Source: Rhodoglobus vestalii
GTDB taxonomy: Bacteria; Actinomycetota; Actinomycetes; Actinomycetales; Microbacteriaceae
NCBI RefSeq assembly: GCF_006788895.1
Contig: NZ_VFRA01000001.1
Coordinates: 744,001 to 808,000, forward strand
Reading direction: 5' to 3'
DNA length: 64,000 nt
The stretch's first letter is position 1. Each line of letters starts with the position of its first letter. Positions 48,127-54,786 of this stretch are shown one piece after another. Under the pieces are notes generated by a model that worked only from the letters and a program-made list of their open reading frames with translations, was not told the origin of the DNA and searched no databases. The position numbers and the translations under genes are program-made.

Positions 48127-48474
48127 TCACGGCAGCGCGAGAAAGTCGCGAAGCCAAACGTCAACCTCGCGCATGGTTGCCGCATCCACAGTGCCCGCAA
48201 CTTCATGCAGACGCTCACGCGTAATCACCCGCGGTTGTTCAGTCATCGCGTATGTGGTCTGCTTTAGCACGAGATTGGGACCCCGCATCGGCACGTGATT
48301 TGGCCACGCCCGATCAGAGGTGGTCGCCGGGACGATGATAGCGAGGGTGTCTGCTTGTTGGAGGTAGAGATCGCTGGCAATAACAAGTGCGGGGCGACGC
48401 CCAGCCTGTTCGCGTCCACGCGCAGGATCGAGTTCCGCCCAAACGACCATCCCCCGCCGGAGTTCATTCGCCAT
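48127..48474 (-). CDS. MazF/PemK-type toxin
   Basis: 115 residues of CcdB/MazF fold: RRGMVVWAELDPARGREQAG, RRPALVIASDLY, and TLAIIVPATTS. Predicted sequence-specific endoribonuclease. Its start overlaps the antitoxin gene by 11 bases. It lies at the left edge of the accessory island next to ppx. Confidence 0.88.
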   Translation of the reverse strand: MANELRRGMVVWAELDPARGREQAGRRPALVIASDLYLQQADTLAIIVPATTSDRAWPNHVPMRGPNLVLKQTTYAMTEQPRVITRERLHEVAGTVDAATMREVDVWLRDFLALP

Positions 48475-48691
48475 CGCGTATATCTCTCACCAGCACATCC
48501 CATGTCTGGAATTCATCCCAATACTCTTGTTCCGCGCCGCGAAACGCGCGCCCAAACGACTCCATGCGCCGGCGCCGTTCGTGCCCGTCGAGAAGCCCTT
48601 CGATCAGACCGGCCGCCGTCACCCCACGCTCCTGCGCATCCCGGTTAATCCGGTCGCGGAGTTCAACCGGGACCTTAATCGTCGTAGCCAT
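48464..48691 (-). CDS. Ribbon-helix-helix antitoxin partner of the MazF-like toxin
   Basis: 75 residues beginning TTIKVPVELRDRINRDAQERG, a ribbon-helix-helix strand plus helix, followed by a charged C-terminal tail (GAEQEYWDEFQTWDVL) expected to wrap the toxin. TATACT (revcomp 48698-48703) ends 6 bases before the ATG, so the mRNA is probably leaderless. A 24-bp palindrome lies directly upstream. Confidence 0.85.
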   Translation of the reverse strand: MATTIKVPVELRDRINRDAQERGVTAAGLIEGLLDGHERRRRMESFGRAFRGAEQEYWDEFQTWDVLVRDIRDGE

Positions 48692-48707
48692 TACGTCAGT
48701 ATACCGA

Positions 48708-48731
48708 ATGGTAGCCCGAAACGGCTACCAT
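48708..48731. promoter_or_regulatory. Operator palindrome of the MazEF-like operon
   Basis: ATGGTAGCC (48708-48716), six bases, GGCTACCAT (48723-48731): a perfect 9-bp inverted repeat. It starts 4 bases upstream of the TATACT -10 and therefore covers the -35 region. Such a site is where an antitoxin/toxin complex normally autorepresses. Confidence 0.75.
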
Positions 48732-48774
48732 CGGTTTCGCGCTCGAAGGACTTCGCCACGCTTCTGCAAAGTTC

Positions 48775-48985
48775 ACTAGTTGCTGAAGGGGACGTCCACC
48801 GCGTCGCCGCCGTTCATGACGTACGCTGTGGAGCCCCCGCCGAGGTCAACGACAAGGTAATGAGCTGTCGACTATTCGGGGCGGCTGCGGTGACGGCGGT
48901 GAGTGCGCCCCGGAACGACAGGACCGCCTCCTCCGTGGCCGGAATGACTTCGGCGCGGCAACTTCGAGAATGCTTGGGGCGTTAA
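48775..48985 (-). pseudogene. Frameshifted ppx fragment fused to a ychF-like 3' end
   Basis: On the minus strand, 48985-48825 is related to codons for about residues 100-155 of Ppx: one frame reads EVIPATEEAVLSFRGALTAV, another reads LVVDLGGGST, so at least one frameshift separates them and an extra base precedes EVIPA. At 48824-48775 the frame goes straight into YVMNGGDAVDVPFSN-stop, which matches the YchF C-terminus (YVMTDGDVVEFRFNN-stop). The last 50 bases match the 3' end of ychF at 39 of 50 positions. The divergence from ppx at 47082-48077 shows an old or foreign copy, not a recent duplication. Confidence 0.8.
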
Positions 48986-49422
48986 AACGACGCCTTATCG
49001 ACCAGGGCCCGCGCTGCCTTCTCGGCGCGCGCAAGTTGTGACTTGCTGATGGGGTCATGGCCATACCCAGCGCGAGTTTTCATTCCCAGCAAAACATTGA
49101 GCGAACTCGATGCTTGTTTATCGACGGATGCGAGCAATGTGACCGCATCTTGGTGGCTGTGCCCTTTGGCATGTTTCCCGACTGCAGCTGCGCAGATCGC
49201 GTCTGCCGCTGCGATTCCCGCGTGAACGTAAAGAGTGACGACGGCATTTCTCACGTCCTCTTCGTCTGATAGCTCACGGACATCCTCTGTGACGCGCAAG
49301 AACTGCTTGGCTTTAGCGCGTCGCCCTTGTTCAACGGCTTTGTCGGCCGTCAGCGTTGTGACCTTGTCAGCCTTGGATTCACGCGCGCTCCCTAACTTTT
49401 TCGAAGCCGCTTTCGCAACCAC
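48982..49422 (-). CDS. Helical HEPN-like partner of a nucleotidyltransferase
   Basis: 146 residues, all-helical. After a Lys/Ala-rich N-terminus the core reads VRNAVVTLYVHAGIAAADAI, GKHAKGHSHQDAVTLL and GMKTRAGYGHDPIS, the layout seen in HEPN proteins paired with MNT-type nucleotidyltransferases. The RNase motif RxxxxH is not obvious, so toxicity is uncertain. GTG start 31 bases inside the upstream gene, indicating tight coupling. Its end touches the ppx fragment. Confidence 0.55.
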   Translation of the reverse strand: MVAKAASKKLGSARESKADKVTTLTADKAVEQGRRAKAKQFLRVTEDVRELSDEEDVRNAVVTLYVHAGIAAADAICAAAVGKHAKGHSHQDAVTLLASVDKQASSSLNVLLGMKTRAGYGHDPISKSQLARAEKAARALVDKASF

Positions 49423-50003
49423 GAGTGGTCTCCGGCTATCTCGATTCCATAAGCGAGGACGGAGTCAAAAATCGCGGCAGGCTGCACCTCTGAATCGCGG
49501 TACACCAAAGGGCGCACATCATTGCCGGTCCACACAGTAACTTGGGCAGCAAATTGCCGCACGGACTCTTCCACAGCATCTTCGGCTTCAGCGTCGGGCA
49601 CAACGATCAAGACGTCGATGTCACTGTCCGTGCGCATTTCGTTGCGGGCAGCCGAACCGAAAAGAGTGACCGCGAGTGGCTGAAATTGCCAACCCGAAAT
49701 GGTGTGAGCCATCCGGGCGATCAGCTCACGCTTGGCATCAGCAATTTGCGCAATGGCGCCGGCCAATAAGTGTTCTCGATTGAAGGCGAACGCATAGCCG
49801 CGGCCGGTAATACGCTGCACAAGAATGCCTTGTTCAACGAGTCGTCCCGCGGAAAGCCGCACTCCCTGGTGGGAGCCGACTTCGGGCAGCAACTGATGGA
49901 TCTCTCTAATGGTGAGATATTGCTCACTGCGCACGAGCACCGTGAGCACCTGCGAGTCGATGCCCGTGGTACTTATTGCTGAGAATGGGTTCTGCAGTCG
50001 CAT
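49392..50003 (-). CDS. Winged-helix plus MNT-type nucleotidyltransferase
   Basis: 203 residues. Residues 1-~80 are a winged helix (LTIREIHQLLPEVGSHQGVR, LVEQGILVQRITGRGYAFAF). Residues ~105-180 are a nucleotidyltransferase with LFGSAARNEMRTDSDIDVLIV (Gly116-Ser117, Asp128, Asp130). With the helical partner this fits a HEPN-MNT (type VII) toxin-antitoxin module in which the transferase AMPylates the toxin. The winged helix may bind the repeat array upstream. Shine-Dalgarno GGGAGG precedes the ATG. Confidence 0.8.
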   Translation of the reverse strand: MRLQNPFSAISTTGIDSQVLTVLVRSEQYLTIREIHQLLPEVGSHQGVRLSAGRLVEQGILVQRITGRGYAFAFNREHLLAGAIAQIADAKRELIARMAHTISGWQFQPLAVTLFGSAARNEMRTDSDIDVLIVVPDAEAEDAVEESVRQFAAQVTVWTGNDVRPLVYRDSEVQPAAIFDSVLAYGIEIAGDHSWLRKRLRKS

Positions 50004-50040
50004 GGCGCCTCCCTCGAATGCTACCGAACTGCATTAGCTT

Positions 50041-50100
50041 TACATAAAAATAGACGACTGTCTATAAAAATAGACGGACATCTATAAAAATGGATACCGC
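50041..50100. repeat. Three 20-bp direct repeats (AT-rich operator array)
   Basis: Units at 50041-50060, 50061-50080 and 50081-50100, sharing TxTATAAAAATxGA with exact 20-base periodicity (the first unit has TACATAAAAATAGACG). On the coding strand of the nucleotidyltransferase gene each unit reads ...CTATTTTTATAGA.... The array is 38 bases upstream of its ATG in otherwise GC-rich DNA. It probably contains the promoter and operators of the module. Confidence 0.8.
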
Positions 50101-50257
50101 TCCGATGGCAGCTGATCCGAATCAGCTCCTTGCTAGCACTTGATAGCGAAACTCGATCTGAGACGCTGCTCACCGCGTCGATGCTAACCATTCCTCCCGT
50201 GCTCGTCGTTCTTTTCGAGGGTCTACCGGTTGTGCCTCTTGTCGTTGAAGCGGAGCG

Positions 50258-50932
50258 CTACTCCCTGCCGTCTTCGAGCGGGATGAGCATGGTGCGGAAG
50301 GGTCCGGCGGCGGAGTGGATCTCCCAGAGGCGAGAAGCGACGTCGTCAATGCCGTTGGGCAGCTGAAGCTTGGGAATGCCTCCCGGGATGACGAGCTGAC
50401 GGACGCGGATGCCCTCCCCCTCGAGCGCTTCATAAAGCATCTCGCCGTAGGCGCTCTCGGCCGGGAAGGCAAGCGATGTTCCGGCGAAACCGGCGCGGGC
50501 CTTCACCGAGGTTCCGCCGTTGATGAGGATGATGCTGCCGTCACCCGTTTCGCGCATTGCGGGCAGCACCGCACGCACCGCGTGGATGAGGCCGAGCGCG
50601 GAGAACTGCAGCGCTTCCAGCGCCAGCTCTGGCGTCAGGTCGAGCACCGGCTTCAGGTAGTCGCGCGACGGGAGCGGGCTGTACTGCAACGTCGTGATCG
50701 GACCCAACTCGGCGGCGGCGCGCGCGAGCGCGGCCTCAAGCTCTGCCGGCTCCAGCACATCCGCAGCGTAACCGCGCGCGGTCACATCAACCGCTTCGAG
50801 TTCCGCAGCCAACGCATCGAGCTTCGACTGATCCCTTGAGATCAGGGCAACCGCGAAGCCTTCGCGTCCGAACTTGCGAGCTACCGCTGCTCCGAGTCCC
50901 GGTCCGGCTCCGATGATGGCGATGACAGGCAT
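50258..50932 (-). CDS. Short-chain dehydrogenase-like protein with altered active site
   Basis: 224 residues, Rossmann fold with IIGAGPGLGAAVARKFGREG (cofactor loop) and SRDQSKLDA. The usual YxxxK catalytic pair is replaced: aligned on GIRV, the segment reads GFAGTSLAF, i.e. Phe for Tyr and Ser for Lys; the NNAG motif is also absent (TLQYSPLPS). It may bind NAD(P) without standard oxidoreductase chemistry or use other residues. ATG 50932 with AAGGAG upstream. It is a single-gene unit between the MNT module and a ychF-tail repeat. Confidence 0.8.
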   Translation of the reverse strand: MPVIAIIGAGPGLGAAVARKFGREGFAVALISRDQSKLDALAAELEAVDVTARGYAADVLEPAELEAALARAAAELGPITTLQYSPLPSRDYLKPVLDLTPELALEALQFSALGLIHAVRAVLPAMRETGDGSIILINGGTSVKARAGFAGTSLAFPAESAYGEMLYEALEGEGIRVRQLVIPGGIPKLQLPNGIDDVASRLWEIHSAAGPFRTMLIPLEDGRE

Positions 50933-51050
50933 TGTGAACTCCTTCGGTCGAAGATGACCATGGGGAGGGCCGGTCGAAAGCCTATCAAGACGCGGTCGAG
51001 CGGCCGCGTGGGGCAACCATCGCATGCATCATCGCGTCGCCCGCCAAGGC

Positions 51051-51084
51051 GCTAGTTGTTGAAGCGGAACTCCACCGAGTTCCG
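51051..51084 (-). repeat. ychF 3'-end-like repeat, copy C
   Basis: First 26 bases match the ychF 3' end at 53636-53661 at 25 positions, including the stop codon, and encode the same end (VEFRFNN-stop) on the minus strand. The core CGGAACT-CCACC-GAGTTCCG forms an inverted repeat (51066-51072 with 51078-51084). It lies between the SDR gene and the ParDE module. Confidence 0.85.
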
Positions 51085-51119
51085 GCACACAGCAACCTCT
51101 CGACCGGCCGTCGACACGC

Positions 51120-51410
51120 CTACACGTGCCGGGTCGGATCCATCTGTTGGTGCAGGATGCGGATCACGTCCACGCTTTCGGCCCTCTCGACATAGAAGAC
51201 TGAATGGCTGCCGATGCTGTAGCGACGGTATCCCTCAAGAATGTCGTCGCAAGCACGTCCGCGACGAGGGTCAGCAGCGATCCGCTCGATCGCTGCCCTC
51301 AACTCGGATATGTAGATCTCCGCCTGAGTCTTATCCCAACGCTCCTGAGTGAAGTCCCAGATTTCTGAGAGGTCTCGCTGCGCAGCCGGCGTGAGGCGGT
51401 AGCTCTTCAC
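51120..51410 (-). CDS. ParE/RelE-type toxin
   Basis: 96 residues of RelE/ParE fold: YRLTPAAQRDLSEIWDFTQE, IAADPRRGRACDDILEGYRR, and HSVFYVERAESVDVIRILHQ at the end. ParE members poison gyrase; the family can also be ribonuclease-like, not decidable here. Start overlaps the antitoxin stop by 4 bases. Confidence 0.9.
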   Translation of the reverse strand: MKSYRLTPAAQRDLSEIWDFTQERWDKTQAEIYISELRAAIERIAADPRRGRACDDILEGYRRYSIGSHSVFYVERAESVDVIRILHQQMDPTRHV

Positions 51411-51640
51411 TGCTTCTTCGACGCGACGAAGGCGTCGAAGTCGAAATCTTCCGGCGCGCCACTGTCTTCACCCGCAATGAGCGCAGCCCTCAACGCCGCC
51501 ATCTGCGTCTCCTGATCTTCCAGCAACCGGAGCGCAGCACGAACTACTTCGCTGGCGGAGCGGTACCGTCCGGCCTCAACCTCTCGGGAAAGGAATCGCG
51601 CGAAGTGGTCGTCCAGACTGATCGAAGTGTTCTGAGCCAT
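51407..51640 (-). CDS. ParD-type antitoxin
   Basis: 77 residues: ribbon-helix-helix N-terminus (NTSISLDDHFARFLSREVEAG, RYRSASEVVRAALRLLED) and an acidic C-terminal tail (GAPEDFDFDAFVASKKQ) that would bind the toxin. TATTCT (revcomp 51647-51652) ends 6 bases before the ATG: leaderless, as for the MazE-like gene. Confidence 0.9.
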   Translation of the reverse strand: MAQNTSISLDDHFARFLSREVEAGRYRSASEVVRAALRLLEDQETQMAALRAALIAGEDSGAPEDFDFDAFVASKKQ

Positions 51641-51650
51641 GCGCTCAGAA

Positions 51651-51665
51651 TACCAAAGATTGGTA
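51651..51665. promoter_or_regulatory. Operator palindrome of the ParDE operon
   Basis: TACCAA-AGA-TTGGTA, a perfect 6-bp inverted repeat just upstream of and touching the TATTCT -10 (51647-51652). Likely autorepressor site of ParD. Confidence 0.7.
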
Positions 51666-51698
51666 ATTTTGCGTGCAACAATACTAGATCGGCACGAC

Positions 51699-51732
51699 GC
51701 TAGTTATTGAAACGGAACTCCACCGCGTTCCG
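51699..51732 (-). repeat. ychF 3'-end-like repeat, copy B
   Basis: Matches copy C at 31 of 34 positions and the ychF 3' end at 23 of 26. It keeps the stop codon and encodes the same YchF C-terminal residues on the minus strand. CGGAAC and GTTCCG form an inverted repeat around the centre. It separates the ParDE module from the AbiV-like gene. Confidence 0.85.
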
Positions 51733-51811
51733 AACCCGATACACATTAGGTTTTCTGGACTCGCAAAGGGTCGCCCGTGCCTTTATTTCAGTCATGCAGG
51801 ACACTAGAGAC

Positions 51812-52660
51812 ATGGGCCGTTCACTACCGCTTCCCGGCGATCTCTCCCCCGCGCAGGTCATCGCAGTTCAGGATGCCTTACTATCCAACGCGGATCGCCT
51901 GTTGCAGGCAGCCTTAGCGATGCTTGAGAGAGAGAACGTGCCGCTCGCGCGGTCGCTGGCAATCCTCGGTATGGAGGAATCGGGCAAGGCCATCGCGCTG
52001 CACGAGCGCCGGGTCCAAATCGCGCACGCACCCGAAGGCGCGGCGTTTGTCGATCAGCGGCTCCAAGACCTCTGGGGGCAGCATGGGCGAAAGCTCGAAG
52101 TCGTTCACGAGTTCTTAGTCACCGAGGAGTACTGGTTCGACGTCGAGCCAGCGAACCCGGAAGAGAACGCGCGCGTACTCGGGACGATCGAGGCGTGGAA
52201 GCGTGACCACAACCTCATCAAGCAGCGCGGCTTCTACGTGGACGTCACCGCCGATGGTGATCCGGTCACTCCCCAGGAGGTTGCTGACGCGGATGCCGTG
52301 CGCGATGTAATCAGCCATGTGCACCAGATCGGTTGGCAGCTCAGGTCGGGTGAACACATCGAGGGCAAGCGACAGCTCCAGCACGAGCAGGACGTCCCAC
52401 CGGCGACCGAGGAAGAGATCGAAGGTGTCCGACGTACAATGCGGAGCGTGGATCCCGAGGTTGTCGAGGGCTTCGTGGGGTCGATGCGCGAAGGCACCAA
52501 AGGCGAGAAACTCAACAACAGGGCGCACGCCTTCGTTCTGCCAGCGAGCCCATTCAACACCGTCGGGCAGCCCGGGTACGAGGCCCAGGACCGCGAGCTA
52601 TGGGCGCTGGCGCAAGAGGGCCTAGAGAACACCGGAGAGGTGCCCGACAGCACGCCATGA
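51812..52660 (+). CDS. AbiV-family abortive infection protein
   Basis: 282 residues. The N-terminal helical domain carries the AbiV hallmark LARSLAILGMEESGKAIALH (Glu55-Glu56-xx-Lys59), a HEPN-like arrangement; the rest is helical and charged. Lactococcal AbiV interferes with phage translation; family members are often in defence islands. Start 51812 is favoured over 51794 because GACACT (51800-51805) ends exactly 6 bases before it, as at other leaderless genes here. It is on the plus strand, opposite to the three toxin-antitoxin pairs. The 235 bases to the next gene (52661-52895) contain nothing I recognise. Confidence 0.75.
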   Translation: MGRSLPLPGDLSPAQVIAVQDALLSNADRLLQAALAMLERENVPLARSLAILGMEESGKAIALHERRVQIAHAPEGAAFVDQRLQDLWGQHGRKLEVVHEFLVTEEYWFDVEPANPEENARVLGTIEAWKRDHNLIKQRGFYVDVTADGDPVTPQEVADADAVRDVISHVHQIGWQLRSGEHIEGKRQLQHEQDVPPATEEEIEGVRRTMRSVDPEVVEGFVGSMREGTKGEKLNNRAHAFVLPASPFNTVGQPGYEAQDRELWALAQEGLENTGEVPDSTP

Positions 52661-52895
52661 TTTACCGGCGGGGTTCAGCCTTAGGCTGCGTCGAACCAGG
52701 TGAACAGATGCGTCGATTAGAGGAGCGTAGGTAGCATCGGAGAACCGTTCCGGGTGGGCAATTCCCACTCATTCCAGCGACACTGCTCGTCGAAGCCATT
52801 ACTGACCGCGCCGCACAAAGCACCGCGCCCCTGCGTGCAAGACTAGACGCGTTACGAGTCGCGCCAACCCGAGGCGGGGCCGATCGGGGAGAAAC

Positions 52896-53558
52896 TTGAC
52901 GAACGCTACAAAGGACGAAATCGAACCATCTCGACTCCAGAAAGCGGTCGAAGCGATCGCCATCACACCGGCCTCGGCCGCGATCCTCGTTGACGGTTAC
53001 CGTGAGAACTTCGAGACAAAGTTCAACCGAGCACCCGAGTCCGCGGAGGACAAGAGTCAGATCGCCAAGAAGATTATTGGCAGATACTCCAAGCTTGCGG
53101 CGACAGCAGGGGCTGTAACTGCACTGCCAAGCGTGATCCCAGGGGTAGGCACAGCCATCGCTGTCGTTGGGGGCGGGGTCACAGATCTAGCACTAGCGCT
53201 CAAGCTTCAAATCGATATGTGCACGTGTCTCGTAGAGGTTTACAACGCCGAATTCAGCGACGAGGATAAAAAGCATCTGGCGTTCGTGCTCGCATTGGCA
53301 GGTTCGGTAGAACAGCTTGCGGCGAACGGAGGCAAGGCTGCCGTTCAAAAAGTCGCCCAGAAGCTCGTTTACCAGTACCTCAAGGGCCCGGCTTTGGTAA
53401 CCATCAAACAGTTATTCGCCCGATTCTCCATCGTTTTCACGCAAAAGGCCATGGCTAAAGCGATACCAGCGGGCGTGGGTGTTGTTTTCAGCGGTTCGAC
53501 TAACTACGTTCTCACCACGATTGTGGGCAAAGTCGCGGTAGCGGTCCTAGCCAAGTAG
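52896..53558 (+). CDS. EcsC-like hydrophobic helical protein
   Basis: 220 residues. A charged helical N-terminus (1-~60) precedes a hydrophobic stretch (AATAGAVTALPSVIPGVGTA, then VVGGGVTDLALALKLQIDM) resembling the EcsC family. A second hydrophobic region is near the C-terminus (AIPAGVGVVFSGSTNYVLTTI). Probably membrane-associated. TTG start with GGGGAG upstream. It lies between AbiV and ychF in the island; a role in defence is only suggested by position. Confidence 0.6.
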   Translation: MTNATKDEIEPSRLQKAVEAIAITPASAAILVDGYRENFETKFNRAPESAEDKSQIAKKIIGRYSKLAATAGAVTALPSVIPGVGTAIAVVGGGVTDLALALKLQIDMCTCLVEVYNAEFSDEDKKHLAFVLALAGSVEQLAANGGKAAVQKVAQKLVYQYLKGPALVTIKQLFARFSIVFTQKAMAKAIPAGVGVVFSGSTNYVLTTIVGKVAVAVLAK

Positions 53559-53635
53559 TCGATCAGCAGCGGCCACCAAAGCTGCTGCCGAATCGGTGCT
53601 CGTCAACGCCTAACACTCGATCGCGCGTGCAGTTT

Positions 53636-53685
53636 GCTAATTGTTGAAGCGGAACTCCACCACGTCGCCATCGGTCATGACGTAG
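53636..53685 (-). repeat. ychF 3' end, parent sequence of the island repeats
   Basis: This is the functional copy inside ychF. Related copies lie at 48775-48824 (39 of 50 identical), 51051-51084 and 51699-51732. All are in the same orientation and include the stop codon. Confidence 0.85.
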
Positions 53686-54713
53686 TCCTTGCCCTCAACG
53701 CGAGCCTTGCCCTTGGCTCGAGCCTCTGCGATGGAGCCGGTGGCGACGAGATCCTCGAAGCCGATGACCTCAGCCTTGATGAAACCCTTTTCGAAGTCCG
53801 TGTGAATAACACCGGCAGCCTGGGGTGCCTTGGCACCCTTCGGGATAGTCCAGGCGCGCGACTCTTTCGGGCCGGCAGTGAGGTACGTCTGCAGGCCGAG
53901 AGTGTCGAAACCGATGCGAGCGAGCTGGTCGAGACCGCTCTCTTCTTGGCCGGTGCTGGCAAGCAGTTCGGCGGCATCCTCTTCGTCGAGGTCGATGAGT
54001 TCGGCCTCCAACTTGGCGTCGAGAAAGATGGCCTTCGCGGGGGCAACCAGAGCCGCCAATTCGGCGAGCTTTTCGGTGCTGCCGAGCACCTCTTCATCCA
54101 CATTGAACACGTAAATAAAGGGCTTGGAGGTGAGCAAGCCCAGTTCGCGGATCGGCTCGAAATCAAGCTTTGTCGCGGAAGACAACGGCTTACCCTCGTT
54201 CAGCACAGTCTGCGCCGCGAGCGCAGCCTCAAGCACAGCAGGCTCGATACGCTTGGTCTTGAGCTCTTTCTCGTAGCGAGTAATCGCCTTGTCGAGAGTT
54301 TGAAGATCAGCCAGAATCAGCTCAGTGTTGATGGTCTCCATGTCGGAGGCGGCATCCACCTTGCCATCAACATGAATAACATCGGGGTCGCTGAAGGCGC
54401 GCACCACCTGCGCAATAGCGTCAGCCTCGCGGATGTTTGCCAAGAACTTGTTGCCCAGGCCTTCACCCTCGCTGGCGCCCTGCACGATACCGGCGATATC
54501 AACGAAGGAGACCGGAGCAGGCAGAATGCGCTCACTCTTGAAAATCTCCGCCAGCACCTTCAGGCGCGGATCAGGGAGGTTGACGACGCCCACGTTCGGT
54601 TCGATGGTTGCGAAGGGATAGTTCGCGGCGAGCACCGAATTCTTGGTCAGAGCGTTAAAGAGAGTGGACTTGCCGACATTCGGGAGTCCAACGATTGCAA
54701 TAGTGAGAGCCAC
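53637..54713 (-). CDS. ychF: Redox-regulated ribosome-binding ATPase YchF
   Basis: 358 residues: Obg-like P-loop (VGLPNVGKSTLFN), FVDIAGIVQGASEGEGLGNKF, NVDEEVLG, and a C-terminal TGS domain ending VMTDGDVVEFRFNN. It is ATP- rather than GTP-specific in this family. GTG 54713 has AGGA 9 bases upstream; a TTG three codons earlier is unsupported. Its last codons are the parent sequence of the repeats in the adjoining island, marking this gene end as the probable insertion site. Confidence 0.95.
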   Translation of the reverse strand: MALTIAIVGLPNVGKSTLFNALTKNSVLAANYPFATIEPNVGVVNLPDPRLKVLAEIFKSERILPAPVSFVDIAGIVQGASEGEGLGNKFLANIREADAIAQVVRAFSDPDVIHVDGKVDAASDMETINTELILADLQTLDKAITRYEKELKTKRIEPAVLEAALAAQTVLNEGKPLSSATKLDFEPIRELGLLTSKPFIYVFNVDEEVLGSTEKLAELAALVAPAKAIFLDAKLEAELIDLDEEDAAELLASTGQEESGLDQLARIGFDTLGLQTYLTAGPKESRAWTIPKGAKAPQAAGVIHTDFEKGFIKAEVIGFEDLVATGSIAEARAKGKARVEGKDYVMTDGDVVEFRFNN

Positions 54714-54786
54714 GGGGGTCAATCCTACCGGCGATAGCGGCCCCCAGGAACGAGACCGCTATCGCAAGCAAAAAACGAGCCAGACG

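Noticed and set aside
50239..50270. Fourth clear ychF-tail repeat
   Set aside because: Only about 13 of 15 bases around GTTGAAGCGGA match and the rest needs an insertion; kept as a weak candidate in the main finding, not as a feature.
48775..53685. Class 1-type integron with attC sites
   Set aside because: The boundary repeats derive from ychF, lack clear attC R/L boxes, and no tyrosine integron integrase is in the window.
53634..54737. 367-codon open frame antisense to ychF
   Set aside because: Full-length antisense frame of ychF; repeated His/Leu/Arg composition, no homology, no ribosome-binding site.
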